Shown in pieces: positions 13,621-26,340 of a stretch of 64,000 nt of DNA (position 1 is the stretch's first letter; the number at the start of each line of letters is the position of its first letter). The stretch lies in NCBI RefSeq assembly GCF_020184175.1, contig NC_065530.1:21181260-21245259 (forward strand). The letters run 5' to 3'. This DNA comes from Aphis gossypii. Its lineage: Eukaryota; Arthropoda; Insecta; Hemiptera; Aphididae. Below the pieces are notes generated by a model, which was not told the DNA's origin, did no database searches, and worked only from the letters and a program-made list of their open reading frames with translations. Position numbers and translations under genes: made by a program.

Positions 13621-16600
13621 AGAGACGAGCTACTAACTCATTTATTCAGGTCTTTTGGGTTAGATGAAATAAATGTTGCGAATAGCTACCTACTCATTGA
13701 GTTTATAATTATGATATTCCACATTTTCAGTTTTTAAAAATCTACGAGATCTCTATTATATAAAATAGGATTTTTCGTTTGAATTTTTATGCGATGAGTG
13801 GTAGATTTACACATTATGTTGTCAACACCAATTATTTTTATTAAACCCAAGCACAATTCCGTGAAATCGTCTATGCATTTAAAAAAATATTGGAAGAGGT
13901 TTAATAGATGCATTTTCTGTAGTATCGATATTCGTTAGATTAATATAAAATTACGAATTTTCAGAAACTTCAAAGCGATTGGATGTAACATATATTTTTT
14001 TATTTATTTATATTTCATAGACAAAGTGATGCTGGTTCAGATGCTGAATTTTAATATGTGGAATTACGTCTCTCATTTTTGTGTATGAGCCAGTTATTAT
14101 TTTCAATAGTTGTATTATTTACTTCATTAACAGACATTACATTGATGTGTTTGTTTTTATTGGAACTGGAAAAGAAAGGTTTATTTGAGTGATTTGAATG
14201 TTGAACATTATCATTATAATTCGATTACATTATAGTAGTTAGGTTATTAAGATTGACTGAGCCGCTGTCGACGGTTCCATGGATAAGGTGGCCACGCGAA
14301 CCGGGTCGTGAATATTTCGTTATGCAATACCAGAGTACCAGACAATGTTTGTCAGTGACAGTTAAATATTCATATTATTTATAATATAAATATGTGTACA
14401 TATTTTTTCAAATTGTATGACAATTATTTAATGATTAACAGTAAAATAGTAGACATTTAATTAAAAAAAATATGAATATATTATAATAACTTAATACTTG
14501 TATAATAAAGGTGAGAGCAAACGTATCAGTGGACTACCGTCACGGAGCTGATTTGAATTTAAAAATATGTAATATATGAAATTCTTAAAAATAGTTACAC
14601 ATTTATACTAACTTTTTTGTCTGTGTTTCAAACTAATACAGTATCACGACTAATATCTAAGTGTATTAAATAGCCATGTATCCAGAAGGAATGTTATGTT
14701 CCAATGACTAAGTTATTCGTTAAATGATTGGATATAGTGGATAAATAATATTAAGTACCTGCATATTCACTGCTCAGTCTAGTTTGTTTTATAACTTTTA
14801 TTTATTTTAAAGTTTTAAATACGAATGTAATCAAATAATTGAATCAATTTTATTATTATTGTTATTATTAAGTAATAAGTGGACAAAATGGAAATTATTT
14901 GTTTCAAAATTATATTTAACTGTGATAATGTTGGATGAATATAAAAAAAGGTATAAAATAATTTAATTCAATTAGTATCGTTATAATTTTTTTTACGATA
15001 AATATTTTTTACTTAATAGATAGTAGGTTTTTCCATTACAACAATGATTACACTATTAGATACTAACTATTATGTTATATCAATACATGGAATATTTTAA
15101 AGAGAATAAATTTGTATTGAATAGTAACTGGATTTAATTTTAAATTGATTACAGTAAACATTGTTATTTTAGTTAGAAGGAAGTAATCAATAACGACTAA
15201 GTATATTATACATAAAATAAATGTAATAATATATTTGGAATTTTCAAAGAGAATATTGCAATGTACACAAAATAAAAGATATTAAGGTTTTTAATATTAT
15301 TATTATTATTATCAGTTAAATTTTAAAATATATGTGTAATTATATGAATGGCAAAGCAATTAACAACTAATTTAATTAAAAACTAATAACATATTATAAA
15401 ATTTAATAAATTAAATATCTATATGTACTACCTATATAGAATATACTCATTATAATTAAACGTTAATTTAAGTATACATTTTATTAGTATTATAATATTA
15501 TATTATAATATTATTACCTATAGTAGAGTTAAATAAGTTATAATTAAATAAATAAATACATAATATATTTCCGGTAGATCCGGAAAGTTACGTTACTCGA
15601 GGAGATTGATTTAATAACAAAGTTGCATAAAATTTGACTTTTGGAATTTTTAAAATATACTAATTAATTTATGTGACCTTCAAAAACTATTAAATGTACA
15701 AAAAAAAACTAAAAAGGAATTATTTATTATACCAAAGATATGTAGGTAATAAATAACAATGAATACATTTTAATATTTTACAGAGTAAAATAAATGCACT
15801 AAATATGTATTAGATATTTTGTTAAAATTATTTTTTAAATTAAAGGTAATTCATTTATGGATTTTAAATAAAAATAAATTCGATCAAAAAATCAGTAATA
15901 AAACCAAAATTTTCTCTACACTTAATATTTAAATAGATTGGGTTAACGGAACAGTATAGTATAAATTCCATATACTAACGAAATTATTTTTAAAACATTA
16001 GTTTATTAACATGGTTATTGTGATATGTTTATTATTTTATTATGTGTTTTAGTATTTAGTATCTACTCTCTGTATTACTTATTAAAATTAAAATAATAAA
16101 TGTATTTGATTATTGATTATATTAAATGAGACAAATGTCTGCATTTACGACAAACCACAAAAATGATTGGAATGATAATTATTTTAAAATTATTAGCCAA
16201 TAACACACAACTTAGATATTATTTTGAAAACACTAGCGATTTAGTTTTTAAAGCTAGTTTAAAAGACGACAGTAAAATTTAATTTTCTCTCTACTTAATT
16301 ATTATTGTACTATATTTATTTCTACATAAACCATGCAGAAATCATGTTTTATATATTATTATGTTTTGAAATGTATTTGTAATTAATATATGAACTGTAA
16401 ATTTTGTTATACTATAATATTTATTATTTATAATATTGATTAAATTATAATATTGTAAGGAATTTATTGTTCAAGACATCTAATTTTTTTGGTATTATGA
16501 GTTATAAACTAAACATTATAACTATATTATAGAATGTAATAAAGCTAATTTTATTACTTATATATATTTACATGTCGCATATTATTATTTATTTATTTCA

Positions 16601-19600
16601 TATTACTCTATGATTTATTTATACTTTTGTATCGGAAATCATGCTAGACAATGATAAACCACACTGTAAAACCTATTAACACTGGTACTAAAACAGTAGT
16701 ACCTACTATTGTTTATATTATACAATTTTATTAATATAAAATATAAATTATATGATACAATATATTTATAATTTTTGAATTATCAGTTATTTATTTAAAC
16801 TCAACAAATCTCACACAAATATTCATTATTGTACTTTAATAAAACAATGAGATTAATAACTATTTGTTTATTCTTAAATCTTAATTATTATACTAAAGTT
16901 AACAAAAATGCATAATGTCATACATATTATTACAGATAACTGTGTGCTACTCATTTTTGAGATTAAAAAAAAAAATTATGTTCAAACAATATATATTTAA
17001 ATTAAATTATATTGAATATACTTATTAGTTGTTGTTCATATTATTATGCGTGTGGCTGATTGATTGGATAAGAATGAATAAATTTTACATACTAATGTTT
17101 ATTGTATATTAATATGATACTCACCATACAAAATTCATTTAGAAATAGTTATATCTACGTAAAAGGGTCGTACGATAATGATTGATAATTTATACCTATT
17201 TAAATAATATTTTTGAATATAAATTAGTTATAGCGAACAACTTTACTTGATGTATGGCTTAGATAAAATACAAATTTGTATTTATACGGCTGGTAACAAT
17301 AAAAACATTTTTTTTTACTCCTAAGGAAAACGTATGAATTATGTTTTCACATATATTTAAATAATTTACTCCATGGTCCATATGTACATATTAATATTAA
17401 ATAGTAATTTGAAAATCAAATCGGTAAATAATATAATACAGTCTACACTGTCTACGGAATATTATGATCAGTCTACATTAAAATGTAACTACTTGATTTA
17501 ATACTTCTTGCAACAAATACATTAATTAATCTTAAGTTATTACGAAATAAGTTAGTTTTTAAATTTTATAATTATTATTATCATTGATAAATTACCCAAC
17601 CAAAAATAGCAGTCAATAACGAGTAGTAACGAGTATCAGGAAGTGATTTTAATGTCTATGAAAAAAACCATTTTTTAATTTTTTTTTTCTATACTCAGAG
17701 TACAAATTATTTTAAACCAAAAACTATCTAAATTAAGTTTTGCATACAATTTTACAATATACAAATTAAAAATTAAATTTACGAAAATTACAAATTTAAC
17801 ATTTCTATATCAATCATAAATAATGGTTATTTTTGTAGCCAATAAGGGTTAAAAAAATTGTTAACTATAATATTAATACTTTTATATTAGACATTCAACA
17901 TCTAACATTATATTATATATCTACATTTAAAATCTTTTTGTAAATACGGATTTTATTAATGGAATAAAATGTTTATTAAAACAATTCTAAAGGAAACTAA
18001 AATTAAAAGTGAAACGTCAGATGATTTGTTTTTATTTATAAGTTTAATACTGAGTTGTAAAATAGTTAAAATCGCTCTACTCGCTTAATTAATATAATAC
18101 TTTTTAGTTTGCAGTATCTACAATTTAAATTAAAGTTATACCATCATTATTTACCAACGTTAATAATAAATAATAATGTACGTATATTATAACTTTATTC
18201 AAGTGTTTGTCTTCAAATATTTATAACATTAAATATTAATACTAAAAACATGTAATGAATCAAATAGAGCCCTAAAATGTAAGAATTATTATGTATAATG
18301 AGTCTAAAGGAATAACTAACTTTATGCTTCTTCGTCACATCCGTATAATCCGTATAAATACTGCATGATATAAATTTATGTATTCGTATATATTGTTATA
18401 ATTTATTTCATAATAATATACTATAAGGCAATAATAAATATATAGATTCTATATAATACAATGTTGAAGGTATATTATTTTTAAATTAAAATAATTGATT
18501 CTCTTACCACATTGAATATTATGTTCTCACTTGAGAAATTTGTATTTTATTTTTTTTTAATATCTGTAACATTAAATAATTCAATTGATTAAAGGTAGAG
18601 AGACTTTATAAATAAAGTAAATTTTTTAAAGTTAAAATAAATAAAATAAAAAAAAAAAAAACAGTTTTACGAGTATAAGAATAAACAAGGAGACATTATT
18701 ATAATATATTTCCTTCTAATATGAAATAAAAATAGGTATATACCTATAAGTTATAAACATTTCATTTAATACTTCGAATCGATTATATGCTTCAAACTCA
18801 TACTTGCGTGATGCACTAAATAGATACACATATATTATTATCCTTGAGATTATAACGATGAGTGGAAATGTATAGAAATCAGTGTTTTTTCCTTGCACGC
18901 AATTGCCAATTGACTACCTACGAGTTTTCAAAAGCGTCGATTTTATTGCAATCTGTAGATGTTTTAAATGACATTTTCAATGCAAGTGGCCCTAGAGGAT
19001 ATCCGGATATATAGGTCGATGTTCTCGTATTGAAATACACGAGTTTGGTTTATTTTCTATCTACGTGCAAAGATGTCTATAGGCGTGGATAGACGAAATA
19101 AGTAGTTCACTTCCGAACATACGAACATCATTTAGTGTGCCATACTGCCATGGGCAATATTCAGAAAAATATATTGGAAAACGAACGAAAGCTTACAAGT
19201 AAAAGCTGTATACTTGTTATTGTATTAATGCATATATATAAATTATGTGTAAGTACTAAGAAGTTTTATAAATGAGAATATTGCATAATATTATTAATAT
19301 TGTGGCTATAAGGAAGTCGGTAAAATAATAATATAATCCCAGGATAAAAATTTAAGGGGAAAAACCACTATAAAAAAACACACGGTACTAGGAAAGAGAC
19401 TTTAGATAATTAATTATGAAACGTTCTTTCATAGCACATTGTCTTAATTTGCACATTTACCTGGTAATTTTTTGATACAAAGTTATATTATATTGGTGCT
19501 ATACAGTCTTTTTTTTGAACATAGTAGTTTGTAATTTATCCGTTCATTTCATAGAAGATTTTTTTAAACAACTTCAAGTAATTTTTGGTTTACTATATAA

Positions 19601-22559
19601 TATGATTAATTACGTGAACATAATCATCATACTTACCATAATTTATCACTATCTTTAATTTAAATTGTAATCTACATTTTGTTGATCAAAATAATATTAT
19701 ATTTAAAATATATTTAAATAGAAGAAAAACAATATTAAATACATGCATTTTTAAATTTTTGGAACCTCGAATGTAAAATAGTTAAAAATATACTGTTACA
19801 CTTTAGATCTGAATAGCTGATGTACATTAAGATCTCAATATCTAGGTATTGAGTTAGATACAAAGTTACATATTTTAATAATAAAATCTTGATTTATTAA
19901 AATTATTTTAATTTATGTTTTATAACAAATGCTAACTATAAAATCAAAAATTAAAATGAGTTTAGATTTTTCTGATTTAATTTTTTTTTCCGTGAGTTTT
20001 TTTTTTTTAGCTTTATACACTTAAGTTTAAAACATTTTGTTTTAATTAGACGTTTAAAATATGTTTTTAACACATAATAAAAAACCTTGGAAGTACTTTA
20101 CGACAAAACAAATTAAACAATGGTTTTTATAAAGATTTTTCAAACAATAAAAATAATTTTGTAGGTACTTAGTAAACGCTAAAATATACATTAATAATTG
20201 TTTTACAACTAATTTTATTAGACAATTATTACTGTTTATGTTTGATGAAATGTGAGGTTTGAAAATTGTAGATACCTACTCCATAGTCCATAAATCGATA
20301 CTTATAAACTCTACTATACTAATTTATTCATATATATTTTTTATAAATTATCACTAATTTATGTTAAGTGATATTTTATTTCACCTTTATAGTTAATAGC
20401 GTACACCGTATTATCGAGTTAAAGGAATATACTTTCATTAGTTGTATTCTAAAGGTAATATTATTATAATTCAAACAACATGATATGATTGCAATGTCTA
20501 GATTAGATTTAAGTCGGTAGCAACACATAATTTACTTATCTATGTTATCATATTGCAATTAAATTGTTATTAGTTATAACTATGCGCTATACTAATTCAC
20601 GTGCTTACTAAAGGATTTAATCGTCAAATAGTTTCGATCGTACCTTGATGTTTATGACATGGGTAATTCTGTACTGCGGTATCATGTAAGACTTTACTTC
20701 TGTAATTCTGAAATAGCATCGATATTTTGTGTCACAAAAATGATAGGTATATTTAAGTGAAAAAAAATAAATTTAGCAATTTTAAACAATTTATATTAAC
20801 ACGCAATAATAACCTGTTAATTGAATCTTTTAAAACATGGTTATAATATTATAACCAGTGTTCGTGGCTTTTATCATAAACATAAAAATATTAACTGTAT
20901 GTTTTAATTTTAAATGTAGACTTTGCATTAATTAACTTATAACAGTTATAACTGAAAACTACATACACATATAATAGTAGGTGAGTAGGCACAAATGTAT
21001 GATATATACATATTACCCATTCAATTAAATTATAACTAAAATTGTTACATATTATTTTATTAATAGGTAATAATATAGTATAGATAAATATAATATTAAT
21101 GTCACATGACTCACACGTATTACGTAGATATTTGAACTGGCTTATTGATTAAATTAAAACTATTACATCAGAAGTTAAATTAAAAAAATGAAATGCTTTT
21201 TATTTTTTAAGGTAAGTTCATTTCAGACATAAAACATGTTAAAACGGATATAATCAAGTAAAATACTTTTAAACGTAAAAATATACGAGTACAAGTGACA
21301 AAAAAAAAGATACCCTAGTTTTTTTTTTAAAAAATAAGTATGCTTTTTACAAACACTACTTAAACCCGAACAGACGCATACAGTGAGTAGCGCGAGTATT
21401 ATTTGAACTTCAAATTAATTGTGCGACAATATTTCGTTTCGAAGTTTGTTAAAACTATAAAACTTTATACGCGACTGTTGTTTTCTAATTATCTTTATCG
21501 AAATGAAATCTTTACGCAATTGTATAGATTATTCCAGTTTCAGAAACACGAAAATCACGCAGACCCGTCTTTGTGATATTGTTGCTACGTTTTTAGTCGT
21601 GCTCGCATGTATTCATGTGTGTATATATATATATATATATATAGGTGTATTATATATATATATAAATATATATTGTGTAGTATCGTCTGGTGAATCGCTT
21701 AGTGCGCGATTGCCCTACGGAATGTTCCGAACATCCATGTCCCATATATATCTTTACAATACACAGTATATAGTTTATACACAGACGCACATACTAACGT
21801 GGTGTGTATGGGTAGCTGTAAAAAAATGCGGCGCAATACGATGTTGGTAAAGAATTCGGAAAGAAATGCGGCGGCGACCGCACGCGGGGGTGGTGATTGG
21901 AAACCCAAAGGCGACCGATTGTGTTTGTACAATTCGGGCAGCAGGTAGCCCATGGATTATTATTATCAACTTGTATACACAATATAACAGTAGATATAAT
22001 ATTCTATAGGTATAGTATTATTATCATCGATATATAATGCGTTATGGTCAGTGAGTGTATGGGAGTATATAACATTTCTTTATAATATAATGTAATACAT
22101 TATATCGTCATTTAGAAGACGTAAGCAATTTACTAAATGTCCATTAATAATTACGTTATAAGTAACGTTATATTCGACGTAGACGGAAAATAGCTACAAT
22201 GACTGTCTGAAAAAAGAATTCATTTAATACAGCATTTACGATGATTAAAAAAATAAAAACACGTCGCTGAAAAACATTCTCGTGTAAGTTGATATTTCGT
22301 ACGGGCACAATTATTTAAAACAAATACTATTTGAAAAATAAAAAACACCCACCTATCCGCTTCGCGGTGGTTACCTACAACTCTACGATCGCCCAATTCA
22401 AAACCTGTTTTTCATAATAACTATTTGCCTAACCTTCGGCTAGAAATTCGATAAAACTTCTAGGCGTTTCGTAACCCGATATCACCGGCTAAATGACGTA
22501 TTTTCCTTAAATATCGGCACATAAATCAAGACGTGTGCGAGAGAAGTAAGAAGGTAATA
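13621..22559. other. AT-rich noncoding stretch upstream of island A
   Basis: No gene is supported. The sequence is extremely AT-rich with many TAATATTA-type palindromic words, including an exact 20-base palindrome at 20838-20857. TA dinucleotide repeats lie at 21622-21643 and 21651-21672. Composition begins to rise in GC from about 21.5 kb, approaching the CpG island. Open frames near 21.5-22.0 kb on both strands overlap each other and the TA repeats, and have no coding character. Confidence 0.6.
21622..21672. repeat. TA dinucleotide repeats
   Basis: Two nearly pure TA runs (21622-21643 and about 21651-21672) are separated by a few bases. This is a simple repeat about 1 kb upstream of the first GC-rich island. 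Confidence 0.9.
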
Positions 22560-23023
22560 AATGAAAATTTTCAGCGACAGCACATCAGTCAGTACTGCGA
22601 GCGGAGCTATACACCCTACGATAATATTACACCGACGGCGAACGGTAAACGGTCGCGGACGATGCCGCGAATATAATATTATCATATTTGATTATAATAA
22701 TATAATAAAATACATTTCTCGCGGCGGAGGGTGAGAAAAAACTACGCGGCTCGTCGAGTGCACTTGTCGCGCGCGGGCGGCTGTCGGGGGTGGTTATATT
22801 CCGCGAGGATCGCGCATCGCAGACCTTGAAAACCCGCAGAGATACTTACTCGACGATAAAGGGCGAGGAAAAAAAAATGTCACGTCGAAAGTAGTAGTAG
22901 TAGTGGTAGTAGTGGTAGTAATAAGTATAAGTATTAAGCACTGTATACATTATTATTACGAACAGCACATACACTGCAGAACATGTTTTACGGTCGTAGA
23001 AGTAGTAGGTAGAAAGTAGAGTA

Positions 23024-23028
<5 letters not shown>

Positions 23029-23060
<32 letters not shown>
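23029..23060 (+). repeat. (AGT)n microsatellite
   Basis: More than ten uninterrupted AGT units, with imperfect AGT/GGT repeats in a second array at 22891-22920. Both lie in the putative promoter of exon A. On the minus strand they translate as Tyr or Thr runs, producing artefactual open frames. Confidence 0.95.
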
Positions 23061-23373
23061 CCGTAGTAGTCGTAGTAATATAGTGGCGCACTACGGCGCG
23101 TGGTGGGAAGGCGGCAGAGTGGGCGGGGTGTCGTGTGGACGGAGTGAGACGGTGGGGGGGAGAGCGTATGCACATTGCACTCGCACCACGCCGGACGGCT
23201 CTCTCAATCGTGTGGATCTCTCGTCCGCGTGTTCTGTTCGAGTCGTCGCCGTCGGCATACGATCGCGTCGCTGTATATAATACGGTCGCCGACACGGATC
23301 GCGAGGTAAATCGCAACCCGCGCCCGCCAAACCACAAACAGGTCGTCGGATAGAAAACGTCGTATATTATTAT

Positions 23374-23397
23374 TATTATTAATATATATTAATAATA
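23374..23397. repeat. 24-base perfect AT palindrome
   Basis: The two 12-base halves are exact reverse complements with no spacer (half-site TATTATTAATAT), so this could extrude as a cruciform. It sits between the TATA-like element at 23274 and the coding start at 23536, where AT-rich sequence switches to CpG-rich sequence. Confidence 0.85.
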
Positions 23398-23535
23398 TTC
23401 CCATTACGGTGGTCCGACCGCAGCCCGCCGTATCGCGCTCGCCGCCGTCGTCGTTCGAATGTCCGCGGCCTGCTGCAGCCGACTCGTAGCGCCGCACTCG
23501 CACCGCCGTCGCCGCAGCAATCGCAAGTCCTACCG

Positions 23536-23881
23536 ATGACGCCTCCGCCGCTGCGCGTAGAACCCAAAGAAGAATCCGCCGACCGCCGCCGGCCCGCGAC
23601 GCCCGACCGCTGTACGACCGCCGACGGCCAACGCGCGACCGCCGACATGTCGCCGACCGCCGCCGACAACGTCGCGTACTCCGCCGGAGACGACGAGTCG
23701 GACGACCGTCGCCGCGAGACGACGTCGACAGCCGCGAACGGCGGACGACACTCCGGAGCGCCGGACCGACACCAATTGCCGCCGTCCACGCTGACGCCGG
23801 TCCAGTTCGAGATGAACTACGGGACGCCGGCCGCCGGCGCCGCCGACATGTCCAGCAAAGACAACCTGTTGACGCCCAGAG
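23536..23881 (+). CDS. Coding first exon A of a large regulatory gene (partial)
   Basis: The frame is open from the stop at 23380 and its first ATG is at 23536. It encodes 115 residues plus one base, then a good splice donor (AGAG|GTCAGT at 23881/23882); beyond it the frame loses coding character. The peptide is low-complexity and regulator-like: a V-E-P-K-E-E motif at residues 8-13, an acidic patch D-D-E-S-D-D at 52-57, and six Ser/Thr-Pro sites (T2, T22, S39, T87, T97, T113) suited to proline-directed kinases. Residues 84-115 look least repetitive and probably carry the conserved motif. No DNA-binding domain is present; shared exons would lie downstream. Exit phase 1 matches exon C at 56.5 kb. 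It could be the N terminus of an ecdysone-pathway nuclear receptor or another transcription factor; I cannot name it. Alternative starts at M38 or M93 are possible. Confidence 0.6.
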
Positions 23882-26238
23882 GTCAGTTGTTGTATACTTG
23901 TATATATTATATGTACCTACGCTATGTGTAGTTTAGATTTTAACCCTCTCGCCCTGACCCCCACGAGTACTCCCGAGGTACGTACAAGTCCGATGACGGC
24001 ACTATTAATGATAGTGAAAAGCTGGAATTTTAAAAAAATATTGTAGCGAAATGTATATTGTGATAATGAAAGTTCGATTAATGCTGTCGAGTCGCAATGA
24101 TAATATATTATAACTTAAAATTTAAAATGTAACGACTTTGAAAACGAGACGTCGATCGAAGTAAAAATATCACCCGAAGGTTTTGTGTTTTTTTGGGCAC
24201 TGGACGGGTAAACGATATCAAAACACGTTCTCACGTCGGTATAAGTCGTGTTGCTATACCGGCACCCGGTCGGATTTCGCCGGCGAATTCGACTTGATTT
24301 TAGGTTAGAACGACTACTAAAACAGAAGGCCGATAAAGCGGCTCTATACCTTAACATCCGAGAGCCGGTGCTCTGTTCCATTTCGTTTTCGTATAGTAAG
24401 TAGGTAGGTGGTATTTAAACTATGGGCACATGCTCTTGACTGCTTTTACCCAGCTTTCGTAATGTACGCCAGTCGGTCACCTACACACGAGACGACTGTG
24501 ATGGAACACTATTTTGCCGGGCTTAAATCTATGTAGGTCGAATAGACGATTCCGCCAAAAAGGTACGCCGCACCGGTTCGTCACCGTTGTCGCCGACGAT
24601 TCCTACCTACTATACGATATTATAGTACTATTATTATAATTTATAATATTAGATAATGATTGTGATAATAACGCACAAACAGGTTTAATTCGTTACTGTG
24701 CCATCTCCGACCTTACGATTAAAATAATATAATATAATATAGTTATTAAATTGTTAGTAATCGACGACGCGATTATTTATTATCATAATCGCGTATCGTG
24801 TAGTTCGATAGAGTAGTATTCGGTATTTTGATGACAGTATATTGTACACTTGAATGGACATGTCCGTGGGCTTAAAATAGGTACTTGTCGTATATACCTA
24901 ATTCGTACGCGGATATTTATATAATATTAATAATAATGATTATTGTCCAAAATGACAAATCTCAAATTATGAAACCGTAATCTTCGTTTGAATGACATTC
25001 CACAGTCAAATAATATACACACAATACACGTGGTACGTTCGCCGGTAATATTTAACGCTGTCTGTGCGTGTAATACCGATCGTATATTATCGCAGTTGAT
25101 TAATAATAATAATATATTATTCTTATTGTTGTTGTACCTACGTACACTATTTCGATCAGATGAAGATTAATGGTATGTGGTTAATATCTGATCATGACCT
25201 AGAACACAGTGATGATACATTTAGAATGGATTCGACGCTCTACGTACAATATCATTATCTATTGACTATTGTTGTACCGTGTAGTATACGCTTATTTTAC
25301 GGATGTATCGAGTTTTGTCATAACGGTGAAAACGATGAGCTGATCTTCGTAAACAAAATCGCGTTTTAAATTTTTCAATGATTGAAATGTTAAAATAATA
25401 TATAATATATTCGTAAATCGTGACGATAAATCTTTCAATCTTTCTTGGTAATTTCCATTATTAGTCAAAGTCGAGAGTGTGACTTAGGTACTGCTGTTGA
25501 AATACGCGCGCACACGAGGAGCTCACTGCTGTATTATTATTCCAACCGCGTACCTGACCTACCGTGCGGGGACGTTATACTATACAACACTTTTAGAATT
25601 CCTCACAAACACTTAAAAACATTTTGAGGTCAGCCTTTGAATTGTGTTAGTACTCAATCTCAGAGAGTTTTAGCACAAACATTTATTTATTTTTTTTAAT
25701 TTGTGTTTCATGGTTTTTGCCCTTTTACTACAAATGACAATACTGTAGTATTTAATAGTCCCTCGTTTTTTTATTTATTCTAAATAGTAGCTATATTTGG
25801 AAGTTACTATTGTATATTATGTAGTATAATATTATTATTCTCTTATTGATAAATTAATAAACGAATATATTCGTTTACATACGAAATAATCTATATTTCA
25901 ATAAATGCGTTTTATAAATAATAAAAATAAATAAAAATTACAATTTATTTCACTAAAACATTTGTTTATATCTAACAGCATAGGTAAATATAATAGGTCC
26001 TATTAGATAAATATATTTTTTAAATAATGCTTATAATAATTTATCTTTTTTTACGAAATACCCTAGCAGATCCAAAGGGTGCTCTAAAATTATCTAATTA
26101 TTGTGATGACTAAAATATTACGAGTAGGTAATTTAACATTTATTATCGTGTAATAGTTTTTAGTTAATTTTTCAGTAAACAGATATTTTTTTGTAAAACA
26201 TAAATAAAAAATAATCATTGAATATACATATCATTTGA
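23882..26238. other. Start of the presumed first intron
   Basis: After the donor at 23882 the sequence gradually returns from mixed composition (24.1-24.6 kb, still with CpG) to AT-rich. Short frames at 24988-25627 on the plus strand show no domain or splice context. An exact 20-base palindrome lies at 25858-25877. Promoter-proximal regulatory sites are plausible at 23.9-24.6 kb but none can be identified. Confidence 0.5.
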
Positions 26239-26340
26239 TCGGTGTTTCTCAATTTTTTTACCATCACGGACCACTCTGAGTACTTTTTATAGGTCATGGA
26301 CCACCTCAATTTTATAGTTAATCTACAGAGAATTTTTTTG
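26239..26340 (+). mobile_element. hAT-like transposon end or MITE fragment
   Basis: The stretch beginning CGGTGTTTCTCAA, followed shortly by CACGGACCAC and a second GGACCACC about 40 bases on, resembles the terminal region of hAT-family elements and their derived MITEs. Those often begin CAGTGGTTCTCAA and carry repeated ACGGACCAC words. No matching right end with an 8-base target duplication was found; a TTGAGAACCACCT at about 31159-31171 is in the right orientation but its flank does not match. I treat this as a decayed fragment. Confidence 0.4.

Larger units (their letters stand above)
22560..23535 (+). promoter_or_regulatory. CpG-rich promoter and 5' leader of exon A
   Basis: Against the AT-rich background this stretch is strikingly GC- and CpG-rich. 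It contains a GC-box word (GGGCGGGG) at about 23124-23131 and a TATATAA at 23274-23280. Two AGT-trinucleotide arrays lie at 22891-22920 and 23029-23060. A 24-base perfect palindrome lies at 23374-23397, shortly before the coding start. CpG-rich islands over insect first exons usually mark developmental promoters; the transcription start itself cannot be placed. A donor-like CGAG|GTAAAT at 23305/23306 could end an alternative noncoding first exon. Frames open on the minus strand here are Arg/Tyr-rich shadows of the repeats. Confidence 0.5.

Noticed and set aside
22846..23337. Tyr/Thr-run-containing minus-strand frames at island A
   Set aside because: They are translations of the AGT microsatellites and mirror the CpG leader of exon A.
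23379..23789. Arg-rich minus-strand frames opposite exon A
   Set aside because: The plus-strand frame has a better start, balanced composition and a donor; the minus frames are shadows.
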